Shown here one piece after another: positions 7,651-13,897 of a stretch of DNA of 15,359 nucleotides. The stretch covers positions 1-15,359 of the forward strand of contig JAFZPW010000181.1 of assembly GCA_017552495.1 (NCBI GenBank), given 5' to 3'. This DNA comes from Clostridia bacterium (lineage in GTDB: Bacteria > Bacillota > Clostridia > Oscillospirales > Butyricicoccaceae). The notes beneath the pieces were generated by a model. That model did no database searches. It was not told the DNA's origin and saw nothing but the letters and a program-made list of their open reading frames with translations. The stretch's first letter is position 1. Each line of letters begins with the position of its first letter. The translations under genes and the position numbers were made by a program.

Positions 7651-7678
7651 TTGACACCGTTTTCCCATCTGTTATAAT
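7651..7678 (+). promoter_or_regulatory. Strong sigma-A promoter of the dehydrogenase gene
   Basis: Consensus TTGACA at 7651-7656, 16 bp spacer, consensus TATAAT at 7673-7678. The predicted start near 7685 leaves a leader of about 50 nt with the GGAGGA ribosome binding site at 7725-7730. Confidence 0.9.
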
Positions 7679-7736
7679 AAGTCTGTACGATCGCTGATAT
7701 CCCGCCGTTTGCGGCGGCTGCCCTGGAGGAATGATT

Positions 7737-8846
7737 ATGGAAACAAGACCTTTTGTGCCCTGGGAACAGATGAACGCGTTTATGATCGACGTGTTCAAGG
7801 CGTATGGCGTGCCCGAAGAGGACGCCCGCATCTGCGCCGACGTGTTGCTGGAATCTGACCGGCGCGGCATCGAAAGCCACGGCTGCAACCGTTTCAAGCC
7901 CATTTATATCGACCGCATCGTCAACGGGACGCTGCTTCCCGTCACCAAGATCGACATTGTGAAGGAAACCCCCACCACCGTGGTGATGGACGCCAACAAC
8001 GGCATGGGCATGGTGGCCAGCCACCGGATGATGGAACTGCTCATCGAAAAAGCCCGCACCTACGGCATGGCGGGCGGCGCAATTTTCAATTCCACCCACT
8101 ACGGCATCGCCGGCTATTGGACTACCATGGCGGAAAAGGCCGGGATGATCGGCATTTCCGGAACCAACGCCCGCCCCTCGGTTGCGCCCACCTTCGGCGT
8201 GGAGCCCATGATGGGCACCAACCCTCTGACTTTTACCATGCCCACCGACGAGGATTTCCCCTTCAATTTTGACTGCGCCACCAGTACCGTGCAAAACGGC
8301 AAGATTGAATATTACGAGCGCAGCGGAAAACCCACCCCCGCCGGTCTGGTGATTACCAAAGACGGCGGCACCATGACCGACTCCGGCGCCATTCTGAAAG
8401 AGATGCGCAAGGGCAACTGCGCTCTGCTGCCTCTTGGCGGCCTGGGCGAAAGCACAGGCGGCTACAAGGGCTACGGCTTCACCACCATCGTGGAGATCCT
8501 CTCCGCCGCGCTGGCGGGCGGACCCTACATGAAGGCGCTCTCGGGCAAAAATCCAGACGGCACCAACCGGATGTATCGGCTGGGACACTTTTTCTTCGTC
8601 ATCAACCCCGAATTCTTCATGGGCCTCGACACCTTCAAGACCACCGCGGGCGGTATCCTCCGAGATCTGCGGGCCAGCGAAAAGGCCCCCGGCGAGGAGC
8701 GCATTTATACCGCCGGCGAAAAGGAACATCTGGCCTGGCTGGAGCGCAAGGACAAGGGCGTTCCCGTGGGCGAAAGCATCCAGAAGGAACTGGTGGAGCT
8801 GCGCAACAAGTGGAATCTCCCCTATCATTTCTCCTTTGAAGACTAA
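7737..8846 (+). CDS. Ldh2-family malate/L-lactate-type NAD(P)-dependent dehydrogenase
   Basis: Predicted cytoplasmic oxidoreductase converting a 2-hydroxy acid to a 2-oxo acid with NAD(P). The family (also including ureidoglycolate and sulfolactate dehydrogenases) is unrelated to classical lactate dehydrogenase. The 369 residues include the conserved DRRGIESHG near residue 45, HYGIAGYWTTMAEKAGMIG with family-typical histidine and glycines, MMGTNPLTFTMP, DCATSTVQNGKIE and the glycine-rich GGYKGYG. Start is ATG 7737, six bases after GGAGGA; ATG 7731 touches the ribosome binding site. The C-terminal part is slightly longer than in the roughly 330-350-residue members I know. It has its own strong promoter and terminator and no operon partner. 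Substrate cannot be decided from sequence alone: malate, lactate, ureidoglycolate and sulfolactate are all possible. Confidence 0.92.
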   Translation: METRPFVPWEQMNAFMIDVFKAYGVPEEDARICADVLLESDRRGIESHGCNRFKPIYIDRIVNGTLLPVTKIDIVKETPTTVVMDANNGMGMVASHRMMELLIEKARTYGMAGGAIFNSTHYGIAGYWTTMAEKAGMIGISGTNARPSVAPTFGVEPMMGTNPLTFTMPTDEDFPFNFDCATSTVQNGKIEYYERSGKPTPAGLVITKDGGTMTDSGAILKEMRKGNCALLPLGGLGESTGGYKGYGFTTIVEILSAALAGGPYMKALSGKNPDGTNRMYRLGHFFFVINPEFFMGLDTFKTTAGGILRDLRASEKAPGEERIYTAGEKEHLAWLERKDKGVPVGESIQKELVELRNKWNLPYHFSFED

Positions 8847-8887
8847 GCGGGCGTGAAGCCTGCCGCCGTTCTCCTTGCATCAAACGA

Positions 8888-8918
8888 CCCCCGGCGGATC
8901 TGCTCCGCCGGGGGTTTT
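8888..8918 (+). terminator. Intrinsic terminator after the dehydrogenase gene
   Basis: Perfect 11-bp stem CCCCCGGCGGA/TCCGCCGGGGG with loop TCTGC, followed by TTTTG. On the minus strand the stem is followed by TCGTTTG, a poor U-tract, so it mainly serves the plus strand. Confidence 0.93.
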
Positions 8919-9148
8919 GCGCAGGCGCCAAATGGCCATGCTATAAATCTGACAGGGATGGTTCGCATCTCACAGGGTGGAACACACTTCAAATTCCCGG
9001 AATCCGAGGTCAAGACAAGGCCGGTTCGTTTGGCCGTATTCTTCATAACGCCCCATCGAAACGGTTTTTACCCGAAGGAACGGACGCCGCGCGCTTTAGC
9101 GGCAGAAGCGGCCGTTTCAGGCAAATCTTGTCCAAATCTGCCGATGAT
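8919..9148. other. Gap between terminator and superoxide reductase, no gene supported
   Basis: About 230 bases without a convincing gene. Open frames exist on both strands but none has a ribosome binding site and a recognisable protein. A possible long-range pairing GAAACGG (9058-9064) with CCGTTTC (9112-9118) encloses a small GCCGC/GCGGC hairpin (9086-9090 with 9099-9103). No U-tract follows in either direction, so it is not a clear terminator for the ferritin operon that ends at 9149. Confidence 0.5.
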
Positions 9149-9526
9149 TTATTCCGCTTTCCAAAGGCCGTGCAGGTTGCAGTAGGCATACAACGCCTCC
9201 ACGCCGTCTCCCTCGCACAGGCGGAAGCATGCTTTTGGCTCCTGCCCCGGCAAAAGATGCTTGATCTGAACGCCCTGCCGGGTCTGCAGCGCGATCCATT
9301 CGATATAATGCACGTCCAGCATGGGATGCGCCGCCGCGCCCACGGTGACGGTCACGGTATCGCCCTGCGCCGTGAAGACGGGAACGTGCTTTTCCAACGA
9401 TGCATCGGTGGTACCGGGGATCAGTTCGGTCATATTCTGACCACAGCACACCACGGGCACGCCGCTATCCTGAAGTTTGGCGACGATGTTTCCGCAATGC
9501 GCGCAAATATAGAATTTCAATTCCAT
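9149..9526 (-). CDS. dfx: Desulfoferrodoxin / superoxide reductase (2Fe-SOR)
   Basis: Cytoplasmic enzyme of anaerobes that reduces superoxide to hydrogen peroxide without making oxygen. The 125 residues contain both iron sites. The N-terminal desulforedoxin-type rubredoxin-like centre has Cys8, Cys11, Cys27 and Cys28. The catalytic centre has His47 (in EKHVPVF), His67 and His73 (HPMLDVHYIEW), Cys116 and His119 (YCNLHGLW). These positions match the known Desulfovibrio protein within one residue or so. Start is ATG 9526, eight bases after GGAG; the in-frame GTG at 9532 is too close to that site. It follows ferritin by 21 bases with no terminator, so the two are probably one transcript: superoxide removal plus iron sequestration, which limits Fenton chemistry. 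Confidence 0.96.
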   Translation of the reverse strand: MELKFYICAHCGNIVAKLQDSGVPVVCCGQNMTELIPGTTDASLEKHVPVFTAQGDTVTVTVGAAAHPMLDVHYIEWIALQTRQGVQIKHLLPGQEPKACFRLCEGDGVEALYAYCNLHGLWKAE

Positions 9527-9547
9527 TTTCACATCTCCGGCTTTGTC

Positions 9548-10057
9548 TTACAGCACCAGCGACGGGGCGGAATACACCCGGGCCTTGAGTTCGTTATTGA
9601 GCATATACAGGCCCTTGCTGTCGCCACCGAACAGTTCCATCTTCGTAATCATATCCGCGGCATTCTTTTCTTCCTCGCCCTGCTCCTTGACGAACCAGTC
9701 CAAAAGCTGCATGGTGCGGAAATCGTGATTCTCGTAGGCGGCGGCATAAATATCGTTTATCAGGCTGGTGACATACTGCTCATGCTCCAGCGCCTTTTTC
9801 AGCGGCGTCATGTTGTCGCCACGCTCCCATTCGGGTTTGCCCACAGCCTCCAGCGTCACGGTTTCGCCGTTGTTCTGCAAATACCGGTAAAACAGCAGCG
9901 CGTGATCCCGTTCCTCCTGTGCCTGGATCTGATACCAGTTGGCAAAGCCGTCCAATCCGGCGCTCTCGTAATAGTTGGCAAAATCCAGATACAGATAGGC
10001 AGAATACAGCTCCTTGTTGATCTGATCGTTAATCAGGGCCTTTACTTTGTTGTTCAT
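9548..10057 (-). CDS. ftnA: Ferritin (bacterial FtnA type)
   Basis: Iron-storage protein that oxidises Fe(II) and holds the mineral inside a 24-subunit shell. The 169 residues cover the four-helix bundle. Ferroxidase ligands line up with E. coli FtnA with an offset of one: Glu16, Glu49, His52, Glu93, Gln126 and Glu129. There is no haem-type bacterioferritin methionine obvious. The preferred start is ATG 10057, with AAGGAGG nine bases upstream, giving MNNKVK. An in-frame GTG at 10114 with its own AAAGGAGG would add 19 residues; it lies in the loop of a leader hairpin (see the leader entry). It is first gene of an operon with superoxide reductase and is transcribed from a near-consensus promoter. 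Confidence 0.95.
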   Translation of the reverse strand: MNNKVKALINDQINKELYSAYLYLDFANYYESAGLDGFANWYQIQAQEERDHALLFYRYLQNNGETVTLEAVGKPEWERGDNMTPLKKALEHEQYVTSLINDIYAAAYENHDFRTMQLLDWFVKEQGEEEKNAADMITKMELFGGDSKGLYMLNNELKARVYSAPSLVL

Positions 10058-10097
10058 GGGCGTGTTCCTCCTTGTAATTTTTATAACATATTGCAGA

Positions 10098-10132
10098 AAA
10101 GGGCGCTTTTTCACGAAAAAGCACCCTCCTTT
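10098..10132 (-). promoter_or_regulatory. Structured ferritin leader with upstream SD and hairpin
   Basis: On the minus strand the RNA GGGTGCTTTTT/AAAAAGCGCCC (plus 10116-10126 with 10101-10111) forms an 11-bp stem with one G-U pair and a CGTG loop, then TTTTC. AAAGGAGG overlaps the 5' base of the stem, and the loop contains a GTG in frame with ferritin. The predicted transcript start is near 10134, so the hairpin occupies the very 5' end. It could be an attenuator-like terminator, a 5' stabilising stem, or a control on an alternative start. The structure is seen; the function is inference. Confidence 0.55.
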
Positions 10133-10140
10133 ATGTTTTT

Positions 10141-10169
10141 ACTATAACGGATTACACACTGTTTGTCAA
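10141..10169 (-). promoter_or_regulatory. Sigma-A promoter of the ferritin-superoxide reductase operon
   Basis: On the minus strand: TTGACA (plus 10164-10169), 17 bp spacer, TATAGT (plus 10141-10146). I see no convincing Fur or PerR box overlapping it. Confidence 0.88.
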
Positions 10170-10230
10170 GCGGAACCGCCATGCGTCCAGTCGATTTTAC
10201 CCGTGTGCAAGTCGGATCTCGCAAAAAAAG

Positions 10231-10261
10231 CCCGTCTGTTCGGTTGAACAGGCGGGTTTTT
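10231..10261. terminator. Bidirectional intrinsic terminator upstream of the ferritin operon
   Basis: CCCGTCTGTTC (10231-10241) pairs with GAACAGGCGGG (10246-10256), one G-U pair, loop GGTT. It is followed by TTTTT on the plus strand and, on the minus strand, by CTTTTTTT (plus 10222-10230 side). On the minus strand it would end transcripts from the tRNA-Ala and small ORF region before the ferritin promoter. Confidence 0.88.
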
Positions 10262-10329
10262 CGCTAATACCCTGTAAATTCATTTAGGCTTAAAAGGTGT
10301 TATATAATGTTTCTTTATATCCGCAGGCA

Positions 10330-10407
10330 TTAAAAAAATATAATAAAAACTTTCTTCTTGGATGTCTTCTTGGGCGTATGTATCTTCTTGGTCGTATGTA
10401 TTAACAT
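10330..10407 (-). CDS. Candidate small basic peptide with internal repeats (25 aa)
   Basis: A 25-codon frame with a good ribosome binding site (GGAGG, plus 10413-10417, five bases before the ATG). The peptide starts MLIHTTKKIHTPKKTSKKK and ends in a short hydrophobic tail, so it is Lys-rich with a repeated IHT(T/P)KK unit encoded by the 18-bp repeats here. No family is recognised. It lies between the tRNA-Ala gene and a terminator, and could be transcribed from the tRNA promoter. The overlapping frame encodes an acidic repeat (QED units) but has no suitable start. Base composition is much more AT-rich than neighbouring genes. It may be a leader peptide, a real small protein or chance; I cannot tell. 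Confidence 0.3.
   Translation of the reverse strand: MLIHTTKKIHTPKKTSKKKVFIIFF
10354..10401. repeat. Short tandem repeat, 18-bp unit
   Basis: Two adjacent 18-bp copies of CTTCTTGG(G/T)CGTATGTAT (10366-10383 and 10384-10401) differ at one base and are preceded by a partial 12-base copy, CTTCTTGGATGT (10354-10365). The unit is a multiple of three and the array lies inside the candidate small peptide frame. Confidence 0.9.
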
Positions 10408-10426
10408 AAATACCTCCATAATAATT

Positions 10427-10450
10427 GCCGCCCGAGATAACTCGGGCGGC
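10427..10450 (-). terminator. Hairpin downstream of tRNA-Ala
   Basis: Perfect 10-bp stem GCCGCCCGAG/CTCGGGCGGC with a four-base loop, two bases past the tRNA CCA end. On the minus strand it is followed by AATTATTATGG, which is AT-rich but not a good U-tract, so it may be a weak terminator or a 3' processing structure. Confidence 0.5.
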
Positions 10451-10452
10451 AG

Positions 10453-10528
10453 TGGTGGACCTGGAGGGATTCGAACCCTTGACCTCTGCGATGCGAACGC
10501 AGCGCTCTCCCAACTGAGCTACAGGCCC
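10453..10528 (-). tRNA. tRNA-Ala (anticodon CGC)
   Basis: A full 76-nt cloverleaf on the minus strand. Acceptor arms GGGCCTG and CAGGTCC pair at all seven positions, including the G3-U70 wobble that marks tRNA-Ala. D arm GCTC/GAGC, anticodon stem CTGCG/CGCAG with loop TTCGCAT (anticodon CGC, reading GCG codons), and a T arm with loop TTCGAAT whose outermost pair is an A-C mismatch. The CCA end is encoded. It has its own promoter and stands alone, with no other tRNA next to it. Confidence 0.97.
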
Positions 10529-10554
10529 ATAGATATCGTTCAGACACGAATTAT

Positions 10555-10582
10555 ATTATATCAAATCTTTCGAAAAAGTAAA
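10555..10582 (-). promoter_or_regulatory. Promoter of tRNA-Ala
   Basis: On the minus strand: TTTACT (plus 10577-10582), 16 bp spacer, TATAAT (plus 10555-10560). The predicted start near 10548 lies about 20 nt before the mature tRNA 5' end. It is divergent from the DUF421 unit. Confidence 0.7.
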
Positions 10583-10603
10583 GAGGGAAAATAAATTTTT
10601 TTC

Positions 10604-10632
10604 ACATATTTTGTGCTCACAGGCGAATGCTA
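10604..10632 (+). promoter_or_regulatory. Possible sigma-G-like (forespore) promoter of the DUF421 unit
   Basis: ACATA at 10604-10608 (consensus GHATR, four of five) and AATGCTA at 10626-10632 (consensus CATNMTA, six of seven) are 17 bp apart. The start would fall near 10640, a little before the ribosome binding site at 10651. No convincing sigma-A promoter is seen in this interval. This is a weak match to a short consensus and may be chance. Confidence 0.35.
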
Positions 10633-10661
10633 ACCGAAAAACCTGTTTTTGGAGGCATTCT

Positions 10662-11333
10662 ATGCTGGTTCCCTTTGTTCGCACGCTGATCCTGTATTTT
10701 ACCGTAATTACGGCGGTGCGCCTGATGGGCAAGCGGCAGGTGGGTGAAATGCAGCCAGACGAACTGGTAATCACCATCCTGATCTCGGCGGTGATTTCCG
10801 TTCCCATGCAGGACATCGACATTCCCCTGCTTCACGGCGTTGTCCCCGTATTGACGCTGATTGCGGCCGAGGTGCTGATCTCCACGCTGTCGCTGCGGTG
10901 TCCGTGGCTGCGGCGACTGCTCTCGGGGCGGCCGGTGCCTGTGGTTCGAAAGGGCGTAATCGACCAAAAGGCCCTGCGGGAGCTGCGCTTCAGCGTGGAC
11001 GATCTGCTGGAGGAACTGCGTCTGGCGGGGCTGTTCGATCTGCGGGAAGTATGCTTCGCCCAAGTGGAAACCAACGGACGGCTGAGCGTTTTGCCGGAAA
11101 GTGACTGCGCCCCCGCCACCCCCAAGCAGCACGGTCTGACCGTATCTCCCGCCTCCGTCCCCGCGCTCATCATCGCTGACGGCGAGGTGCGGGAAAACGC
11201 ACTGCGGCAAATCGGAATGGACCGGGCGGCGCTGGAGACAATTCTCCGGGCAAGAGGCTTGAAAAGCCCCGATCAGGTATTTCTGCTGTGCGCCGACCCG
11301 GGAGGCGACATTCTTCTGCTGCGAAAGGAGTGA
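10662..11333 (+). CDS. DUF421 membrane protein (YetF/YcaP family)
   Basis: A 223-residue membrane protein of uncharacterised family DUF421. The N-terminal third has three hydrophobic segments (about residues 4-22, 35-52 and 56-78). The family motif RLMGKRQVGEMQPDELVI is at 20-37. The C-terminal cytoplasmic part has GRPVPVVRKG (89-98) and LRELRFSVDDLLEELR (105-120), the typical DUF421 core. Start is ATG 10662, six bases after GGAGG; an upstream in-frame ATG at 10611 lacks a ribosome binding site. It is followed four bases later by a DUF4363 gene, a pairing I recognise from Firmicutes. Several Bacillus DUF421 proteins are made in the forespore and one class is linked to spore heat resistance and germination. 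A spore-membrane role here is inference. Confidence 0.92.
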   Translation: MLVPFVRTLILYFTVITAVRLMGKRQVGEMQPDELVITILISAVISVPMQDIDIPLLHGVVPVLTLIAAEVLISTLSLRCPWLRRLLSGRPVPVVRKGVIDQKALRELRFSVDDLLEELRLAGLFDLREVCFAQVETNGRLSVLPESDCAPATPKQHGLTVSPASVPALIIADGEVRENALRQIGMDRAALETILRARGLKSPDQVFLLCADPGGDILLLRKE

Positions 11334-11337
11334 TAAT

Positions 11338-11718
11338 ATGCGTTGGCGTGTAGCGGTAGCCGCCGGACTTCTGGCGGCAGTTTTACTGGCGGGATCGGCG
11401 CTGCAAGCCCACACAATGCGGCTGTGCGGCGCGATCATCGTCCCGCTGGAGCAGACGGCAGAGGCGCTTTCTTCCAGGAAAGGCGTTTCCCTTGACAGCA
11501 TCAAGGCCGCAAGGGAAAACTGGCATTTATCCCTCCCCTATTTTTCCGCGCTCATCACCCACGAATGGCTGGATGGCGTGACGGAGGGGCTGGCCCGCGC
11601 CGAAGGATTTCTTTTGTGCGGGGAAGACAGTGAAGCACTGGCCGAGATTCGTTCGCTGCTGATCCTACTGACACGGATCACGGAATATGACAAGCTCTCG
11701 CTGCGTAATATCCTGTAA
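11338..11718 (+). CDS. DUF4363 family protein, membrane-anchored
   Basis: A 126-residue protein with one N-terminal hydrophobic segment (about residues 4-24) that may be an uncleaved anchor, then an all-helical outer domain (LSLPYFSALITHEWLDGVTE is characteristic). It resembles DUF4363, usually found next to DUF421 genes, with no known function. AAAGGAG overlaps the end of the DUF421 gene and lies seven bases before the ATG, so translation is coupled. The two proteins probably work together at the membrane. Confidence 0.85.
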   Translation: MRWRVAVAAGLLAAVLLAGSALQAHTMRLCGAIIVPLEQTAEALSSRKGVSLDSIKAARENWHLSLPYFSALITHEWLDGVTEGLARAEGFLLCGEDSEALAEIRSLLILLTRITEYDKLSLRNIL

Positions 11719-11755
11719 AGACACTTTGCGCCGAACACGGAGAGAGGGCGATGAA

Positions 11756-13150
11756 ATGGAACTGCTGAATGCCTTGAGCCGCGCCGTCTGGGGCGCGCCG
11801 ATGATCCTGCTTCTTTTGGGGGCGGGTCTGTATCTCTCGATCCGCACCGGCTTTCCCCAGATCATCCACTTTCCGCAGGTGCTGCGGCATACGTTTGGCT
11901 CGATGGCGCAAAGAAACGGCAAGGCCGGGGGCGTTTCTCCCTTTCAGGCCACCTGCACGGCGCTGGCGGGCGCCGTTGGGACGGGAAACATCGCCGGGGT
12001 TGCGGGCGCGGTGGCGCTGGGCGGACCGGGGGCCGTGTTCTGGATGTGGGTCTCGGCGGCGCTGGGTATGTGCACAAAATATTGCGAGGTAACGCTGGCG
12101 GTGCGCTTTCGCCGCCGGGGACCGAAGGGAGAATGGCAAGGCGGCCCCATGCTCTACATACGCGACGGGCTTGGCCGCAGGGGCGCTCCGCTGGCGGTGC
12201 TGTTCGCGCTGTTTACGCTTCCCGCTTCGCTGGGCATCGGCTGCATGGCGCAGGTCAACACTGCCGCCACAGCCATCAGCGGCGCAGCCGCTTCCTTTTT
12301 CCCGCTGCGGCCAGAGCAGAAAACACAGCTCCTCTGGGGCGTTTCCCTTCTTTGTGCCGCCGCTGCCGCGGCGGTGATTCTGGGCGGCGTGGAACGGCTG
12401 GCGGAGGTGACTTCCCGCATTGTGCCCGCCATGGCGCTTTTGTATCTGGCCGCCGCGCTGACGGTCATTCTGCTGCGGGCGCAAGAGCTTCCCCTCATAT
12501 TCCGCGCCATCCTTCAGGGCGCTTTCGATCCCGCTGCCGTCACAGGCGGAGCCGCCGGAATCGGGCTCCGGCAAACCGTCGGCCGGGGGATCAGCCGGGG
12601 ACTTTTTTCCAACGAGGCGGGTATGGGCTCTTCTCCCATCGCCCACGCCTCAGCAAATGCCCGGCATCCCGCCGAGCAGGGGCTTTGGGGCATTTTTGAA
12701 GTGTTTGCGGACACAATGGTGATCTGTACCGTAACGGCGCTGGTGATCCTGCTGGGCGTGGGAGTCGAACGCGTCCCCTACGGCGCCGACCCCGGCGCGG
12801 CGCTCACCGTGCGGGGCTTTCAGGCTGTGTTCGGCGGCAGGGCGCCCAGTCTGCTGGTGGCTTTCGCACTGACGGTCTTTGCCCTGTCCTCGCTGCTGGC
12901 GTGGTCGTTTTACGGCAGTCGCTGCGCCGAATATCTATTGGGAGCACGGGCGGCGAAAGCCTATCAGGTTGTCTTTTGCCTTGCGGCGGCTCTGTCCGGC
13001 CCGGTTCGTCTGCAAGCGGTATGGGCGCTGTCCGACCTGTTCAACGGGCTGATGGCGATTCCCAATCTCATCGGTGTTCTGGCCCTCAGTCCTGTGGCAG
13101 TCAGGCTGACAGGCGACTATTTTGAAAAGCGGACAGCAACCTTCTCATAA
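11756..13150 (+). CDS. Alanine/glycine:cation symporter (AGCS family)
   Basis: Integral membrane transporter importing alanine or glycine with sodium. The 464-residue length and about ten or more hydrophobic segments match the family. Family signatures are CTALAGAVGTGNIAGVAGAV, GGPGAVFWMWVSAALGM, and FSNEAGMGSSPIAHASA with the conserved asparagine and glutamate. Start is ATG 11756, seven bases after AGGG in a purine-rich AGAGAGGG; the ATG at 11751 is out of frame. It lies 37 bases after the DUF4363 stop with no terminator between, so it is probably the third gene of that unit. Alanine and glycine are germinants or metabolites in spore formers, so the linkage is suggestive, though cotranscription could be coincidental. 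Confidence 0.94.
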   Translation: MELLNALSRAVWGAPMILLLLGAGLYLSIRTGFPQIIHFPQVLRHTFGSMAQRNGKAGGVSPFQATCTALAGAVGTGNIAGVAGAVALGGPGAVFWMWVSAALGMCTKYCEVTLAVRFRRRGPKGEWQGGPMLYIRDGLGRRGAPLAVLFALFTLPASLGIGCMAQVNTAATAISGAAASFFPLRPEQKTQLLWGVSLLCAAAAAAVILGGVERLAEVTSRIVPAMALLYLAAALTVILLRAQELPLIFRAILQGAFDPAAVTGGAAGIGLRQTVGRGISRGLFSNEAGMGSSPIAHASANARHPAEQGLWGIFEVFADTMVICTVTALVILLGVGVERVPYGADPGAALTVRGFQAVFGGRAPSLLVAFALTVFALSSLLAWSFYGSRCAEYLLGARAAKAYQVVFCLAAALSGPVRLQAVWALSDLFNGLMAIPNLIGVLALSPVAVRLTGDYFEKRTATFS

Positions 13151-13153
13151 CAC

Positions 13154-13182
13154 AAAAAGCAGGCGCCAGCGCCTGCTTTTTT
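13154..13182. terminator. Bidirectional terminator between the symporter and nrdR
   Basis: GCAGGCG/CGCCTGC (13159-13165 with 13170-13176), loop CCAG, flanked by AAAAA and TTTTTT, so U-tracts exist in both directions. It is squeezed between the symporter stop and the nrdR stop. Confidence 0.93.
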
Positions 13183-13183
13183 G

Positions 13184-13642
13184 TTACGTTTCGCTTGCCA
13201 AAAGACGATTGAGTTCTTCCATAAAACTGTCAATGTCCTTAAACTGACGATAGACCGAGGCAAAACGCACATAGGCCACCTGATCCACATGTTTGAGTTC
13301 GTCCATCACCAATTCTCCCACCCGCTCCGAGGGGATCTCGCGATCCATGGAGTTGAGCAGATTCTGCTCAATATCGGTAACCACCTTTTCCAGCGTGTCC
13401 AGCGAAACAGGACGCTTTTCGCAGGCGCGGAGCAGACCGTTGAGGATCTTGTTGCGGTCGAAAGCCTGCCGGGATCCGTCGCGCTTGACCACCACCAGCG
13501 GAACGCTCTCCACGGTTTCGTAAGTGGTAAACCGCTTTCCGCAGGAAAGACACTCTCTCCGGCGGCGAATGCTGTTGCTCTCGTCGGTGGGACGGGAATC
13601 AATGACCTTGCTTTCGGGATACGCACAATAAGGACAGCGCAT
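13184..13642 (-). CDS. nrdR: Transcriptional repressor NrdR
   Basis: Zinc-binding, ATP/dATP-sensing repressor of ribonucleotide reductase genes. The 152 residues have the family's order: a zinc ribbon with Cys3, Cys6 (MRCPYC) and Cys31, Cys34 (CLSCGKRF), the linker DSRPTDESNSIRRRRECLSC typical of NrdR, then an ATP-cone at about residues 49-139 (VVVKRDGSRQAFDRNKI). Start is ATG 13642, with GAGGTG five bases upstream; the in-frame ATGs further out overlap the promoter. It is a single-gene unit. Its targets, the nrd genes, are not in this window and no NrdR box is obvious here. Confidence 0.97.
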   Translation of the reverse strand: MRCPYCAYPESKVIDSRPTDESNSIRRRRECLSCGKRFTTYETVESVPLVVVKRDGSRQAFDRNKILNGLLRACEKRPVSLDTLEKVVTDIEQNLLNSMDREIPSERVGELVMDELKHVDQVAYVRFASVYRQFKDIDSFMEELNRLLASET

Positions 13643-13673
13643 AAAAGCACCTCGTTTCCGATATTCTGTTTCC

Positions 13674-13702
13674 ATTATACGCGCAAAGGCAAAGAATCGC
13701 AA
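13674..13702 (-). promoter_or_regulatory. Sigma-A promoter of nrdR
   Basis: On the minus strand: TTGCGA (plus 13697-13702), 17 bp spacer, TATAAT (plus 13674-13679). The start near 13667 gives a leader of about 25 nt. The -35 hexamer is identical to that of the fRMsr promoter. Confidence 0.82.
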
Positions 13703-13897
13703 GGGTTTCTTTTACGTCCCGGTTCTCCCGCTGCGCCCGCTCCAGCGTGACCGCCTTTGCCGAAGATCTTCCGCGGTTCTCCCCCGATCCGCCGGATGCG
13801 TTCCCGGATCCGCTGTCTCTGCGTCCGGTTTTCCTCCATCATCCGCCCGATTGTCCTCTGGCGCTGAACAGTTACCCACGTTTTTTCCGTCTGGGGC
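13703..13897. other. Gap between divergent nrdR and membrane protein genes, no gene supported
   Basis: GC-rich sequence with open frames on both strands. A basic Arg-rich minus-strand frame lies inside it but lacks a ribosome binding site and resembles no family I know. The segment has overlapping short inverted repeats built on GATCCG/CGGATC (around 13785-13815). I see no convincing RNA or operator. Confidence 0.5.

Noticed and set aside
7098..8828. 576-residue minus-strand open frame across the dehydrogenase
   Set aside because: It is antisense to a clear enzyme gene, with low-complexity Gly/His/Ala composition typical of GC-rich shadow frames.
426..8846. A shared glyoxylate/allantoin pathway joining glycerate kinase with an AllD-like dehydrogenase
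   Set aside because: The genes are over 6 kb apart, separately transcribed, and no other pathway gene is present; the dehydrogenase substrate is undetermined.
9128..10147. 339-residue plus-strand open frame opposite superoxide reductase and ferritin
   Set aside because: Both minus-strand genes have all metal ligands and proper ribosome binding sites; the plus frame matches nothing.
10330..10450. Possible CRISPR-like or integration repeat near the tRNA
   Set aside because: The repeat units are adjacent with no spacers, and no integrase or duplicated tRNA end is present in the window.
10280..10513. 77-residue minus-strand frame running through tRNA-Ala
   Set aside because: Its first half is the tRNA itself; no start codon or ribosome binding site exists for the remaining part in this frame.
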